DNA of 64,000 nucleotides from Cytophagaceae bacterium (lineage in GTDB: Bacteria; Bacteroidota; Bacteroidia; Cytophagales; Spirosomataceae). The position numbers were made by a program, and so were the translations under genes. The notes below the pieces were generated by a model that was given only the letters and a program-made list of their open reading frames with translations, ran no database searches and was not told where the DNA came from. This document shows, piece after piece, positions 1-9,780 of this stretch (the stretch's first letter is position 1; each line of letters starts with the position of its first letter). The DNA lies in assembly GCA_017984215.1 (NCBI GenBank), contig JAGOAA010000001.1:62001-126000 (forward strand). The letters run 5' to 3'.

Positions 1-1349
1 CAGAAGTATTGGTGGCACAAGGTGAGGTGATCGCTTTTGAAGGTTTCTTAAAAGCCTACCTGGAAGGTAAAGATGACGAAGATGAGGATGAAAACAAAGA
101 TATGTTGCCTCCATTGTCTGTGGGCCAAGTGCTCCAGCTAGATGAATTGAAGGCACAGGAACGTTTTTCACGTGCCGCTCCGCGTTATACCGAGGCAAGC
201 TTAGTGAAGGCTTTAGAGGAAAAGGGAATTGGACGGCCGTCAACTTATGCACCTACGATATCTACGATTATTAAGCGTGCTTATGTGGAGAAGGAAGATC
301 GTGCAGGAAAGGAAAGATCATTTCAAACCTGGACCTTAAAGGATGATGAGATTGCGGGTGTAAAGGCAACCGAAATTGTAGGTGCAGAGAAGTCAAAGTT
401 ATTCCCTACGCATATTGGTACGCTTGTCACTGATTTTCTAGTTGAAAATTTTCAAGAAGTTGTCGATTATACATTCACCGCTGAAATGGAGAATGAATTT
501 GACCACATTGCACAAGGGAAATTACCTTGGGTTAAATTGATGAAGGATTTTTATGGTTCATTCCATAAAACAATTGAGGATAGTAAAAGCATCGCTCGAA
601 GTTCTGTCGGTGGTGGTCGTGAGTTAGGTGTGGATCCTGAAACAGGAAAGAAAATATCGGTTCGTTTAGGAAAATTTGGCCCATTTGTTCAATTGGGCGA
701 GTCGGGTGAAGAGGATAAGCCGGTATTTGCCAATTTAGCCAAACATCATTCGATTGCAACCTTGAGTTTAGAAGATGCGATTGCCTTGTTGGCCCGACCG
801 AAATTGCCACGCGAAATCGGTATTTTGGATGATAAGCCCGTTGTGATTGGTGCCGGTAAATTAGGGCCTTATATCAAATACGATGGTAAATTTACAAGTC
901 TTCCAGAACCCAATGATCCTTTTACGATTGAAATAGATCAGGCTGTATTGGTCATGCAGGCGGCATTAAAAGCGGCTGAATCGGCTGGATTAGGCTATTT
1001 TGAAGATCAATTGATTGAAACGGGAAAAGGTCGTTTTGGTCCCTATGTGAAACACAATGGTAAATATATTTCGTTAGGTAAGACAGACAATTTGACTTCA
1101 TTGACTCAAGAGCGTGCGATTGAATTGATTTTGGCTAAACGTAATGCTGAAGCGAATAAGATAATTAAGGAATTTCCTGAGAATGCAGCGATTAAGGTCG
1201 TTAATGGCATGTATGGACCTTATATCCAAATTGGAAAGCGGAATGTAAAAATTCCAAAGGATCAAGATCCTGCAAGTTTAACTTTGGAAGATTGTATTGC
1301 ATTAGGTGATGTAGCTCCTGCTCCTAAGAAGACAACAAGAAAAAAATAA
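1..1349 (+). CDS. topA: DNA topoisomerase I, C-terminal part (5' end outside window)
   Basis: Type IA topoisomerase that relaxes negatively supercoiled DNA. The frame is open to the left edge, so this is only the C-terminal portion; the Toprim domain and catalytic tyrosine must lie upstream. The TTG at 9 is not the start. Visible are the conserved gate-domain motif GIGRPSTYAPTISTI and then four zinc-free C-terminal repeats of the form G-x-x-GP-[FY]-[VI], at about 670, 854, 1028 and 1206. The tail is lysine-rich (KKTTRKK), as is common in the family. folD starts 3 bases after the stop, suggesting co-transcription. Identification is firm; only the length is unknown. Confidence 0.95.
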   Translation, partial: EVLVAQGEVIAFEGFLKAYLEGKDDEDEDENKDMLPPLSVGQVLQLDELKAQERFSRAAPRYTEASLVKALEEKGIGRPSTYAPTISTIIKRAYVEKEDRAGKERSFQTWTLKDDEIAGVKATEIVGAEKSKLFPTHIGTLVTDFLVENFQEVVDYTFTAEMENEFDHIAQGKLPWVKLMKDFYGSFHKTIEDSKSIARSSVGGGRELGVDPETGKKISVRLGKFGPFVQLGESGEEDKPVFANLAKHHSIATLSLEDAIALLARPKLPREIGILDDKPVVIGAGKLGPYIKYDGKFTSLPEPNDPFTIEIDQAVLVMQAALKAAESAGLGYFEDQLIETGKGRFGPYVKHNGKYISLGKTDNLTSLTQERAIELILAKRNAEANKIIKEFPENAAIKVVNGMYGPYIQIGKRNVKIPKDQDPASLTLEDCIALGDVAPAPKKTTRKK

Positions 1350-1352
1350 GAT

Positions 1353-2243
1353 ATGAGTCAGATTATTGATGGTAAAATGGTCGCTGAATCCATGAAAGCG
1401 TCTATTGCGAAAGAGGTTCAAGAATTAGTTTCGTCAGGTAAGCGTGCTCCCCATTTGGTAGCCATTCTTGTGGGCAATAATGGTGCTTCTGAAACCTATG
1501 TCGCGAATAAAGTAAAATCTTGCGAAGAATTAGGGTTCGCTTCTACCCTATTGCGTTTTGACCCATCTATTTCGGAAGCAGAATTATTACAAGCGGTCAT
1601 TGATGTGAATAATAATCCAGATATGGACGGTTTAATTGTTCAATTACCACTTCCTAATCATATTAATCCTGATCGCGTGATGGAGACGATACATCCATCA
1701 AAGGATGTGGATGGTTTCCACCCCATCAACATTGGTCGGATGGCCAAAGGACTCCCAGCTTATATTTCTGCTACACCTCAAGGGGTATTAGATTTACTCG
1801 CTTATTACAACATTGAGACCGCAGGAAAGCATTGTGTTGTTGTAGGACGTAGTCAAATTGTCGGATTACCTATGTCGATTTTGATGCAGCGTAACCATCC
1901 GCAAGGAAATTGCACAGTTACGTTGACGCATTCACGTACCGCAAATTTAGAGGAGATGTGCCAACAAGCCGATATTATCATTGCGGCTTTGGGTAAGCCT
2001 GAGTTTATCACGGCTGCACATGTGAAACCAGGTGCGGTTGTTATCGATGTGGGTTTAACGCGCGTAGAAGATGCGAGCAAGAAATCAGGATTTGCCTTGA
2101 AGGGCGATGTAGATTTTGAATCGGTATTCCCAATCTGTTCTTACATCACCCCTGTTCCTAAGGGCGTAGGTCCAATGACCATTGTTTCTTTGATGAAAAA
2201 CACCTTATTAGCCGCCAAAGGAGTTATTTACCCCAAAAACTAA
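1353..2243 (+). CDS. folD: FolD: methylenetetrahydrofolate dehydrogenase / methenyltetrahydrofolate cyclohydrolase
   Basis: Bifunctional cytosolic enzyme interconverting 5,10-methylene-, 5,10-methenyl- and 10-formyl-tetrahydrofolate with NADP. At 296 residues it has normal FolD length. The catalytic YxxxK is Y49-K53 (ETYVANK). Other family signatures are VQLPLP at about 96-101, [10 protein letters not shown] at about 115-124, the nucleotide-binding GRSQIVGLP near 165, and the C-terminal [10 protein letters not shown]. It lies 3 bases after topA and its last 4 bases overlap the convergent methyltransferase gene. A terminator-like hairpin follows inside that opposing gene. Confidence 0.97.
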   Translation: MSQIIDGKMVAESMKASIAKEVQELVSSGKRAPHLVAILVGNNGASETYVANKVKSCEELGFASTLLRFDPSISEAELLQAVIDVNNNPDMDGLIVQLPLPNHINPDRVMETIHPSKDVDGFHPINIGRMAKGLPAYISATPQGVLDLLAYYNIETAGKHCVVVGRSQIVGLPMSILMQRNHPQGNCTVTLTHSRTANLEEMCQQADIIIAALGKPEFITAAHVKPGAVVIDVGLTRVEDASKKSGFALKGDVDFESVFPICSYITPVPKGVGPMTIVSLMKNTLLAAKGVIYPKN

Positions 2244-3148
2244 GACTTATACAAATAGCGATGGAAAACTCCCAATGGGAGTTTTTTGTCGTATTGGTCG
2301 TTAAGGTATAATTCGCCCGACTCCGCTGTTTCAGGTACATTGAATATTCCATTGACTAAATTTTCTACCACTAAGGTTGAGAAGCCTAAGGAATAGACGT
2401 TTGTTAACAAAATGTGTTCTTTCTGATCTAGGATTTCTTTCACAGAACGTAACATGTCGTCTATTTGCTCTTCTAATACCCATTTTTCACCGTCTGGTCC
2501 CCGGCCGTAGGCAGGTGGATCTAATAAAACCCCTTGGTAGAAATTACCTCTCCTGGCCTCTCTTTTGACAAATTTTAAGGCATCTTCTGCCATCCAACGA
2601 ATAGAATCCAATTGAGAGACTTCCATATTTTCGCGTGCCCAAGACAATACAGGTTTCACTGAGTCAACGTGTGTAACATCTGCTCCCATTTGGCGACAAA
2701 CCAAACTTGCACCTCCTGTGTAGGCAAATAGATTTAAAATCTTTGGTTTGGGATTACTCAATAAGGGAATGTTTTTCGCTAAGAATTCCCAGTTGGAGGC
2801 TTGTTCAGGAAATAAGCCTACATGTTTAAATGATGAAAGACTGATTTTTAATTTTAAGTCTAATTTCTCCGACAGGTATGGAATAAACCATTTATCCGGT
2901 ACCCCTTTTTTGATTTCCCATACTCCGCGTTCTGTACTGCCCTTCTCTTTCTTGAAGTGAGCGTTAGCCTTGAGTGCCCAAAACTCTTCTGAAAGAGATT
3001 TAGACCATAAGGCTTGAGGTTCGGGTCTGCGAACGACAAATTCACCAAACTGCTCTAATTTTTCAAAACCGCCCGAGTCGATTAATTCGTAGCTTTTGCC
3101 CCAATTTTGAGGTGTTTCAATGGCGATAGATTGGTGATGATTTGACAT
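2240..3148 (-). CDS. Class I SAM-dependent RNA methyltransferase, RlmI-like
   Basis: Predicted S-adenosylmethionine-dependent methyltransferase of the RlmI/YccW type (23S rRNA cytosine-C5 family), though the N-terminal PUA domain of E. coli RlmI is not evident. The SAM-binding motif I is [13 protein letters not shown] at about residues 137-149, followed by an acidic HVDSV strand end. The catalytic-loop motif [10 protein letters not shown] lies near 207-216; that DPPAYG form is typical of this family. The product has 302 residues. Its ATG overlaps the preceding gene's TAA by one base (TAATG), indicating translational coupling. The exact RNA target cannot be read from the sequence. Confidence 0.85.
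   Translation of the reverse strand: MSNHHQSIAIETPQNWGKSYELIDSGGFEKLEQFGEFVVRRPEPQALWSKSLSEEFWALKANAHFKKEKGSTERGVWEIKKGVPDKWFIPYLSEKLDLKLKISLSSFKHVGLFPEQASNWEFLAKNIPLLSNPKPKILNLFAYTGGASLVCRQMGADVTHVDSVKPVLSWARENMEVSQLDSIRWMAEDALKFVKREARRGNFYQGVLLDPPAYGRGPDGEKWVLEEQIDDMLRSVKEILDQKEHILLTNVYSLGFSTLVVENLVNGIFNVPETAESGELYLNDQYDKKLPLGVFHRYLYKS
2265..2287 (+). terminator. Rho-independent terminator of topA-folD, inside the opposing gene
   Basis: A 9-bp perfect stem (AAAACTCCC / GGGAGTTTT, 2265-2273 with 2277-2285) with an AAT loop is followed by a T run ending at 2287. It lies 21 bases after the folD stop and within the 3' coding end of the minus-strand methyltransferase gene. Confidence 0.75.
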
Positions 3149-4767
3149 TAAGGATTAAATTGAATTTTGTTTAAATAGAAAACGGTACGCTTTCCTTCTG
3201 ATTGGTTAACAATATTTTGTGTTCCGTGCGCTAAGAAATAGGTGCTATACCAATAGGTTAAATCGGAATCTGCTGATTTCTTTACTCGATCTCCTTCTAA
3301 ATTGGTTTCAATAGCCAGTGTACTTTCGACTTCTTTCGTTCCTTGTTCGCTAATGATTTTTGAAACGATTTGATTCTCACGGCTATAGCTTAAAATAATC
3401 TGATCTTGCTGTACAGATGTTTTAATTTTTTGAATGAGTTTTGGCTCTTTCATGTCATGCAAGGAAACACAGTGATCCCACAATAAATTTCCTTGTGCAT
3501 CTAATTCCGCGATGACAGCATGCGTATAAACCCAACCGTCAAACTGCTGTTGGTTCCCGTAATAATTGTACCCTCGATATCCCCATGGGCTGTAATAACT
3601 TGAAAATGGCGAATATAGACCGTAGTTACCATAACCCCATCGGTATGGATTATACATCATGCTCCATGGAGAATAAAATCCGCCAAGTGTCGTCATTCCG
3701 GGAAATAATCCGCCACCATAAGGGCCAAAATTGTTGTATTTGTAGTCAGGATAAAAGGCTTCTGCCACGACGATGTAGTGATCACCCTTGCGGATGATGT
3801 CATGCATCAATAAACGGTAATCCAAACGCAAGTCCTCCCCTTTTTCTTCTTTATCTTTGATTCGTTTGGTTTGACGCTCTAATTGTTTCGGACTTAAAAA
3901 TTTAAAGAAATTGTTGAATTTAGTAAAACTCGTATAGCTAGAATTAGCCATTTCACCATCTAAAAAGGATTGAAAATAGAGTCCTTGTGAACTAGGTCCC
4001 TTGGAAGAACCCACTGTGTTTTTATGGCCATATGTGCCTACTACGACTTGCAGGGAATCATTTATCTGAGTCGATTTGGCATTCATCATCGCAAATTCAT
4101 CATTGGGCTTCATTAATACCTGACTGACTTGATTACCATCTTCGTCAAAGGATTTAAGGATGAGTTGGTAATCTTTGGCCTTTTTACCCACTGAATAGGT
4201 GACGTTGATTTGTTGATATGCGGTATCTAAATCCATCGATTGAATCTCAGCTTGTCCCTTCACAATGGCAGGAAGAATGCGTGTCTTCTTTTCGTTTAGA
4301 TTCGTGAATAATATGACGGGTTGCGAATTAACCACGCCAGCAATAAATAAGGAGGCGTTTAAGGCTTTAAAATTAGATATTTCAATTCGGTCAACGGAAA
4401 TAATTTGATACTTATCCACTTTTCCTTTCTCCGTATTTACACGAAATATGACGTAAGAGTTACTCTTAAACCGACTAAATAACAGGTATAAATCGTCTCC
4501 GTCGTAGCTATGCGTTACGTAATCTTGATTCGAATCTATGTTGGCATTCGTGGACCATTCCTGTTCTAGGTTGGTCGAAAACTTACGGAGATTGAATGCT
4601 TGCTTGTTTAATTGACTTAGTAGAATGACACCTTTACTGCCGATAGGAATCGTAAAGGTTTCAACTTGATTTGATTCTTGTGGGAATTCAACACGTTTAT
4701 TCGTCTGACCATTTACCTGGGAAATGGTTATAAATACGACAATAAGAATCAAAAAAGCCTTTTTCAT
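3148..4767 (-). CDS. Secreted protein of unknown function with Tyr/Gly-rich insert
   Basis: Not recognised. An N-terminal signal peptide (hydrophobic 4-17, AxG-like end VNGQ near 18-21) predicts export. Residues about 30-290 contain repeated beta-strand-like stretches such as DDLYLLFSRF and NSQPVILFTNL, which could form a propeller; this is inference. Residues 341-404 are strikingly rich in Tyr, Gly, Pro, Ser and Trp (for example FYSPWSMMYNPYRWGYG), and ordinary beta-like sequence resumes at about 413. A charged stretch rich in K, R and E at 293-312 precedes the insert. The gene sits in an operon with menB and the EVE gene (2-base gap upstream) and shares one base with the methyltransferase gene downstream. 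Confidence 0.8.
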   Translation of the reverse strand: MKKAFLILIVVFITISQVNGQTNKRVEFPQESNQVETFTIPIGSKGVILLSQLNKQAFNLRKFSTNLEQEWSTNANIDSNQDYVTHSYDGDDLYLLFSRFKSNSYVIFRVNTEKGKVDKYQIISVDRIEISNFKALNASLFIAGVVNSQPVILFTNLNEKKTRILPAIVKGQAEIQSMDLDTAYQQINVTYSVGKKAKDYQLILKSFDEDGNQVSQVLMKPNDEFAMMNAKSTQINDSLQVVVGTYGHKNTVGSSKGPSSQGLYFQSFLDGEMANSSYTSFTKFNNFFKFLSPKQLERQTKRIKDKEEKGEDLRLDYRLLMHDIIRKGDHYIVVAEAFYPDYKYNNFGPYGGGLFPGMTTLGGFYSPWSMMYNPYRWGYGNYGLYSPFSSYYSPWGYRGYNYYGNQQQFDGWVYTHAVIAELDAQGNLLWDHCVSLHDMKEPKLIQKIKTSVQQDQIILSYSRENQIVSKIISEQGTKEVESTLAIETNLEGDRVKKSADSDLTYWYSTYFLAHGTQNIVNQSEGKRTVFYLNKIQFNP

Positions 4768-4769
4768 GT

Positions 4770-5177
4770 TTATTCAGTTAAACTTAGAATGATGTCAAAT
4801 TCTGCTTTTTGAACGGGGGTAACGGATAATCTAGATTGTTTGATTAATGCAAGCGAACTTAATCGATCGTCTGCTTTCATCGCTTTAAGCGTAACCGTTT
4901 TAGGAAATTTTTTAATTGGTTTAAGTTCTACAACAACCCATCTTGGATCTTCAGTTGTAGGGTCTTGATAAAATTCCTTACTAACTTCTGCTAAGCCTAC
5001 AATCTCCACGCCTTCATTTGAATGGTAAAAAAATACCCAATCGCCCTTTTGCATGGCTTTCATATTATTCCGTGCTTGGTAATTACGCACCCCATCCCAA
5101 ACAGATTTCCCTTCTTTAACGAAATCATCCCAAGAATATTTGAATGGTTCAGATTTTACGAGCCAATAATTCATCAT
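4770..5177 (-). CDS. EVE domain protein
   Basis: A 135-residue single-domain EVE protein of the PUA-like fold, related to thymocyte nuclear protein 1. The family binds modified bases in nucleic acids. Signatures are the start NYWLVKSEP, the WDGVRNYQARN segment and KGDWVFFYHSN, all in the usual order. The start overlaps the menB stop (TAATGATG); either of two adjacent ATGs could be used. It is encoded between menB and the secreted protein with no evident pathway link to either. Confidence 0.93.
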   Translation of the reverse strand: MMNYWLVKSEPFKYSWDDFVKEGKSVWDGVRNYQARNNMKAMQKGDWVFFYHSNEGVEIVGLAEVSKEFYQDPTTEDPRWVVVELKPIKKFPKTVTLKAMKADDRLSSLALIKQSRLSVTPVQKAEFDIILSLTE

Positions 5178-6001
5178 TAAGGGAATTTAGGGAATTTTGA
5201 GAAATCAGGTTTACGTTTTTCTAGGAATGCATTTTTACCTTCTTTCGCTTCATCGGATAGGTAATACAATAATGTCGCGTTACCTGCCAATTCTTGAATC
5301 CCTGCCTGACCGTCTAGTTCGGCATTGAATGCCGATTTCAACATGCGCAAAGCCAAAGGACTTTTTTCTAAGATTTTCTCGCACCATGCCACCGTTGTAG
5401 CTTCTAACTCTTCTAAAGGAACCACTTTGTTGACTAATCCCATTTGAAGTGCATCTTGTGCATCATATTGATCGCAAAGCAACCAGATCTCACGCGCTTT
5501 CTTTTGACCTACTACTCGAGCTAAATACGATGCTCCGAAACCACCATCAAAAGAACCTACATTAGGACCAGTTTGACCGAAACGAGCATTTTCTGCTGCA
5601 ATGGATAAATCACAAATGACATGTAGCACATGTCCGCCACCAATAGCCCAGCCTGCAACCATCGCAACGACGGGTTTAGGAATCGTTCTAATTTGACGTT
5701 GTAAGTCTAATACATTTAAACGAGGTACAAAATCATCACCTACGTATCCACCATCGCCACGTACACTTTGGTCACCACCTGAACAAAATGCTTTTCCTCC
5801 TTCTCCAGTTAAAATGATGACACCCACAGATGTATCTTGGCGGGCTAATTCCATTGCCTCCGACATCTCTTGTACTGTCAATGGAGTAAATGCATTGTGC
5901 TTGTGCGGACGATTAATTGAGATTTTAGCAATCCCTTTGTATTGTTGGAATAAAATGTCTTTGTATTCCTTAATGGTTTTCCACGGCAAATTTGACGTCA
6001 T
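5177..6001 (-). CDS. menB: MenB: 1,4-dihydroxy-2-naphthoyl-CoA synthase
   Basis: Crotonase-fold enzyme that closes the second ring of menaquinone from o-succinylbenzoyl-CoA. The 274 residues match the family length. The CoA/oxyanion motifs are CSGGDQ at 73-78 and WAIGGGH at 118-124. The MenB-specific block [19 protein letters not shown] at 144-162 separates it from other enoyl-CoA hydratases, as does [11 protein letters not shown]. It is 3 bases after the DUF2452 gene in a minus-strand operon; the CoA ligase menE is divergent about 540 bases away, so both enzymes of adjacent steps are local. Confidence 0.97.
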   Translation of the reverse strand: MTSNLPWKTIKEYKDILFQQYKGIAKISINRPHKHNAFTPLTVQEMSEAMELARQDTSVGVIILTGEGGKAFCSGGDQSVRGDGGYVGDDFVPRLNVLDLQRQIRTIPKPVVAMVAGWAIGGGHVLHVICDLSIAAENARFGQTGPNVGSFDGGFGASYLARVVGQKKAREIWLLCDQYDAQDALQMGLVNKVVPLEELEATTVAWCEKILEKSPLALRMLKSAFNAELDGQAGIQELAGNATLLYYLSDEAKEGKNAFLEKRKPDFSKFPKFP

Positions 6002-6004
6002 AAT

Positions 6005-6457
6005 TTATTGATTAGATTCTTCGTTGTAAGTAACATCCCAGGTATGGTCTGCTAATAAGATTACTTTGGCTAAATAACGGCTGTATTTAAAAGAACGGCC
6101 CCATTCATGCGGCGCAACAAGCGATAGTAAGTCGGTCCCATCTTCTTTTTCATACATGTAATAAGTCTCGGAAATTATGGGTTCAAAACCCATGGCAGCA
6201 TCATAGATGCGTTCTGATATTTCTTTGCGATCGGCTAATAGTTTAGCTTGCTTGGCCAAAACCTCCATTTGCTCATAGAGTTGGTTCATTTGCCGATCCG
6301 TTTGTTGGCGCATCGCTAAAATACTCCTCCCCTTTGTTTTACCCGTATCCTCCGGTTTAATGACAGCTCCGCCTGCGGTATGTGCATAAGGTAGCAAGCC
6401 CGGGTTTTGGGCTACTTTGTCTGGATTGATCGGATTTAAAAATGGCTCTTCTTTCAT
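6005..6457 (-). CDS. DUF2452 family protein
   Basis: A 150-residue soluble protein of DUF2452. It contains the conserved start region with NPGLLPYAHTAGGAVIKP, a helical middle (about 45-90, rich in Q, K and E), and the C-terminal YYMYEKEDGTDLLSLVAPHEWG segment. No catalytic function is known for the family, and none is proposed. It is the first gene of the operon leading into menB and has a candidate promoter and a small inverted repeat in its leader. Confidence 0.85.
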   Translation of the reverse strand: MKEEPFLNPINPDKVAQNPGLLPYAHTAGGAVIKPEDTGKTKGRSILAMRQQTDRQMNQLYEQMEVLAKQAKLLADRKEISERIYDAAMGFEPIISETYYMYEKEDGTDLLSLVAPHEWGRSFKYSRYLAKVILLADHTWDVTYNEESNQ

Positions 6458-6540
6458 CTACGCAAGGTTATTTGATTAACCTTCTATTAACTCACGAAAT
6501 TAGAGAATGTTTGGTTAATTTTGGAATGATTTGACGATTT
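6458..6540. promoter_or_regulatory. Divergent promoter region between DUF2452/menB operon and menE
   Basis: For menE, a TAATTTTG element (6516-6523) matches the Bacteroidota -7 consensus TAnnTTTG and leaves a very short leader. For the minus operon, TAATTTCG (complement of 6495-6502) is a one-mismatch -7 element with a leader of about 30 bases. That leader holds a 7-bp inverted repeat AAGGTTA/TAACCTT (6464-6470 with 6477-6483). No good -33 element is seen on either strand. Confidence 0.45.
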
Positions 6541-7581
6541 ATGCAGCTATTTTCTCCCCTATCGGACGATTTGTTTGAACCTTCCTCGGAATTCGAGCGG
6601 GAGGTGCTTGCATTTTGTAGCGCTTGGAAAAGCGGGCAAAGCTCTTTCTTGTTTCATACATCGGGTTCCACGGGTGTTCCTAAGCCTATTTGGCTGGATC
6701 GTAAAGCCATGGAAGCTTCCGCTCGAACAACGGGTGATTGGTTACAATTGAAATCACAAGATGTCGCTTTGGCCTGTTTGCCGGTTAACTACATTGCCGG
6801 TGCAATGGTCATCGTTCGTGCGCTGGTACTTGATTTGAAGGTTTGCCTCGTTGAACCTTCTGCCAATCCTTTATTGGATCTTGCTCCTATTTCGATTCAA
6901 TTAGCTTCTTTTGTTCCGAATCAATGGCATGCCATTCTTGTGTCTGGGCTTGAATTACCTGCTTATTTCGATCATTCAAAAGGAATTTTACTTGGAGGGG
7001 CTGCTTTATCTGATTCGTTGATTTTACGCAGCAAAGAATTGCCGTTTCCCATTTATGAAACCTATGGCATGACAGAAACGGTTTCACATATTGCTTTCAG
7101 GCCTTTAGGGGAATCCTCATTTCAACCTTTTCGTACAGTCAACTTGCGTGTTGATGAGCGGGGATGTCTAAAAATATCAGGCTTAATTACCGGTAATGAA
7201 TGGATTCAGACGAATGATATCATCACGTTGAATCCAGATGCTACATTTGATTTAAAAGGTCGATTTGACCGTGTGATTAATTCAGCGGGTCGAAAAGTGC
7301 ACCCTGAGGAATTGGAAAAATTCATTGATGCGCAGTCTGATAAACCTGAATCATTTTTTATTGAGGCATTGGATGATGAAGTATTCGGCCAACAAGTTTG
7401 CCTGTTTTTTATTGGGGATTGGTCAAATCAAATGCAATCGTCAATCGGTTCCTTACTTCGGAATCATTTCGAGTCGTGGCAATTGCCCAAACAATATATT
7501 CACTTAGATGAGTTTCAATTTACATCTTCAGGCAAAATAGATAGATTGAAATCCGTAGCTTTGTATCTTAAATCCATATAA
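6541..7581 (+). CDS. menE: MenE-like o-succinylbenzoate-CoA ligase (AMP-binding)
   Basis: Adenylate-forming ligase that probably activates o-succinylbenzoate for MenB. The P-loop-like A3 motif is HTSGSTGVPKP at 39-49. The A5 motif YETYGMTET is near 171-179. GRFDRVINSAGRKVHPEELE carries the A7/A8 hinge, and the catalytic A10 lysine is in SSGKIDRLK near the C-terminus. At 346 residues it is shorter than E. coli MenE because the N-terminal region is reduced, as in other Bacteroidota copies as I recall them. Proximity to menB supports the assignment over other acyl-CoA ligases. The stop TAA is directly followed by the next ATG. Confidence 0.88.
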   Translation: MQLFSPLSDDLFEPSSEFEREVLAFCSAWKSGQSSFLFHTSGSTGVPKPIWLDRKAMEASARTTGDWLQLKSQDVALACLPVNYIAGAMVIVRALVLDLKVCLVEPSANPLLDLAPISIQLASFVPNQWHAILVSGLELPAYFDHSKGILLGGAALSDSLILRSKELPFPIYETYGMTETVSHIAFRPLGESSFQPFRTVNLRVDERGCLKISGLITGNEWIQTNDIITLNPDATFDLKGRFDRVINSAGRKVHPEELEKFIDAQSDKPESFFIEALDDEVFGQQVCLFFIGDWSNQMQSSIGSLLRNHFESWQLPKQYIHLDEFQFTSSGKIDRLKSVALYLKSI

Positions 7582-8355
7582 ATGAAACCAGCGCGTTTAG
7601 AAAAGAAATTTCAATTGTTTTATGAGAGTCCTAATAATGTTCCTGCACCGTATCATTTAGAAGCGGCCTTTACATTTGATGGATTTTTGTCTGATAATCC
7701 ACACGTAACGGTTTCTATTCAATACATTGATCGGGATGATTTTTCGCGAGAAGAATTATTAGCTGAAGGTCTGAACGTTGAGGATCATTTCGAATGGTCA
7801 GGTGATTTATCTCTAGCTTGGCGCAACCGATTAGAAACAGCGTTTTTATTATTTCAATCAGGTTCTTGCAATCCGCGCGATGAAGAACCTTTTATCACCT
7901 TGGAAGCTGCTGATACAACCACAGCTGTGCCGATTAGTTTAGAAATTGAGGATACTTTGCTGCAGGAATTTATGCAAGCGATTTTAGAGGTTGCCGGGAA
8001 TGAAATGCCCTTATATTTAGGTTTTCAGTTTATGGACGCCGATGAAGAATGGGTACGCATTGAGGGAGAAATGTCATTTTTTGATTTAAAATTCACTTAC
8101 CGCACAGGCGGCTCAGAAGGTCCGATTCGTTTTACAGAACAATGGCAAGAATTGCAGGAATTGATGCAAGTTTTATTTATCGGTGAATTTACTTTTGAAA
8201 AAGGTGTAGAAGATTTAAAACCAAAAACGCAATTTGCTGTTTATCCTGGTGATGGCAAATGGTATGTTGCGGGTGATACTTGGTTTAGACCTTCAGGAAA
8301 TAAAGGTTATTTTGATTTAATTGAAGATAAATTACGTGAATTGTTTACCATATAA
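7582..8355 (+). CDS. Protein of unknown function
   Basis: I do not recognise this 257-residue acidic protein. No signal peptide or membrane segment is seen. Aromatic and acidic residues are frequent (for example RPSGNKGYFDLIEDKLRELF at the C-terminus). The gene begins at the base after the menE stop and ends 9 bases before the aldehyde dehydrogenase, so it is almost certainly in the menE operon. Codon use is like its neighbours and there is no sign of transfer. Function is left open. Confidence 0.8.
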   Translation: MKPARLEKKFQLFYESPNNVPAPYHLEAAFTFDGFLSDNPHVTVSIQYIDRDDFSREELLAEGLNVEDHFEWSGDLSLAWRNRLETAFLLFQSGSCNPRDEEPFITLEAADTTTAVPISLEIEDTLLQEFMQAILEVAGNEMPLYLGFQFMDADEEWVRIEGEMSFFDLKFTYRTGGSEGPIRFTEQWQELQELMQVLFIGEFTFEKGVEDLKPKTQFAVYPGDGKWYVAGDTWFRPSGNKGYFDLIEDKLRELFTI

Positions 8356-8364
8356 GTTGTACGC

Positions 8365-9780
8365 ATGAATCAATCTACTGAAGAAAGAATCCAAGAGGTT
8401 CTGTTTTTGCAAAAATCCTCATTGCTCCGATTGAAAAATTCGAGTGCCGATGAGCGTATTGAAAAATTAAGAAAGTTGCAGAAATACATGTTGGCCCACC
8501 AACAAGAACTCTTCGATGCCCTTTTTCAGGATTTTCGTAAGCCTAGTTCGGAGGTAATCATCGCGGAACTTTTAGGAGTAAAGCGTGAAATAGATCACAT
8601 GATTAAACATATTAAATCATGGATGAAGCCTCAAAAAGTTTCCACTCCGCTCCTTTTGTTAGGTACTCAGGGTCATATTCAATATGAACCGAAAGGTTTG
8701 TGTTTGATTATTGCACCTTGGAATTACCCATTCAATTTGGCTATAAATCCCTTGGTCCATGCAATAGCGGCAGGAAATGCAATTATCTTGAAGCCTTCCG
8801 AAATGAGCGAACATACTTCGGCATTTATCAAGAAAATGATTAATGCATTGTACGATCCTTCCGATGTATACTGTGTGGAAGGAGATGCGCAAATTTCTAC
8901 GTTCTTACTAGCCCAGAAATTTGACCATATCTTCTTTACAGGAAGTCCTGCCATTGGTAAAGTGGTTATGGCGGCTGCCGCGAAGCATTTGACTTCAGTT
9001 ACCCTTGAATTAGGTGGTAAATCACCAGCGATTGTTGGGCCAAGTGCCGATATGGATAGTATTGTTCAAAAAATTGCGTGGGGTAAGTTTTTGAATAATG
9101 GCCAGACATGTATTGCTCCTGATTTTGTTTTTGTTCATGAAAAGGTTCATTTTCAGTTTTTAGCCGGATTAGAAAATGCCATTCAAGCTTTTTACAATGC
9201 AGATTCGAAAGGCATCGAAAAAAGTAATGACTATGCGCGTATCGTTAATCGGAGACATTTTGATCGTATCGTTCGTTTATTGGATGACGCCAAAGAGAAA
9301 GGTGCTAAGGTGATTTTTGGTGGAGACATGAATCCCGAAACGAATTACATTAGTCCAACGATTCTAAGTCAGTGTACGATGGACATGGCAATCATGCAAG
9401 AAGAAATTTTTGGACCTATATTGCCTGTTCTTACTTTCCGTGCGGAGGAAGAAATTATCAACTATTTGAGTCATGAGGAGAAGCCTTTAGCACTTTATAT
9501 ATTCTCGGAGGATAAAATATTTACGGATTACATCCTAAATAATACAACGGCGGGTTCAAGTGTTGTCAATGATTGTTTGATTCAATTTGGCCATTCATCT
9601 TTGCCTTTTGGTGGTGTTAATAATTCTGGCATCGGTCGATCCGGAGGTAAATTTGGCTTCGAAGAGTTTTCGCATGCAAAGGCTGTTATCGTACAAAAGA
9701 CCAATGCTTTGCGCTTCTTTTATCCTCCCTATACCTTACGGACGAAATGGCTAATCGAGCAAGTATTGAAGTGGTTTTAA
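8365..9780 (+). CDS. Aldehyde dehydrogenase, class 3-like NAD(P)-dependent
   Basis: Cytosolic aldehyde oxidation to the acid. The 471-residue length, without the longer N-terminus of class 1/2 enzymes, suits the ALDH3 (YwdH) type. Cofactor-binding motifs are IIAPWNYPFNLAINP at 115-129 and FTGSPAIGK at 191-199. The general base is E215 in LELGGKSP and the catalytic cysteine is C249 in NNGQTCIAPD. EEIFGPILPV follows as in the family. Substrate cannot be deduced; fatty or aromatic aldehydes are usual for this class. The end overlaps the next gene by 34 bases. Confidence 0.93.
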   Translation: MNQSTEERIQEVLFLQKSSLLRLKNSSADERIEKLRKLQKYMLAHQQELFDALFQDFRKPSSEVIIAELLGVKREIDHMIKHIKSWMKPQKVSTPLLLLGTQGHIQYEPKGLCLIIAPWNYPFNLAINPLVHAIAAGNAIILKPSEMSEHTSAFIKKMINALYDPSDVYCVEGDAQISTFLLAQKFDHIFFTGSPAIGKVVMAAAAKHLTSVTLELGGKSPAIVGPSADMDSIVQKIAWGKFLNNGQTCIAPDFVFVHEKVHFQFLAGLENAIQAFYNADSKGIEKSNDYARIVNRRHFDRIVRLLDDAKEKGAKVIFGGDMNPETNYISPTILSQCTMDMAIMQEEIFGPILPVLTFRAEEEIINYLSHEEKPLALYIFSEDKIFTDYILNNTTAGSSVVNDCLIQFGHSSLPFGGVNNSGIGRSGGKFGFEEFSHAKAVIVQKTNALRFFYPPYTLRTKWLIEQVLKWF

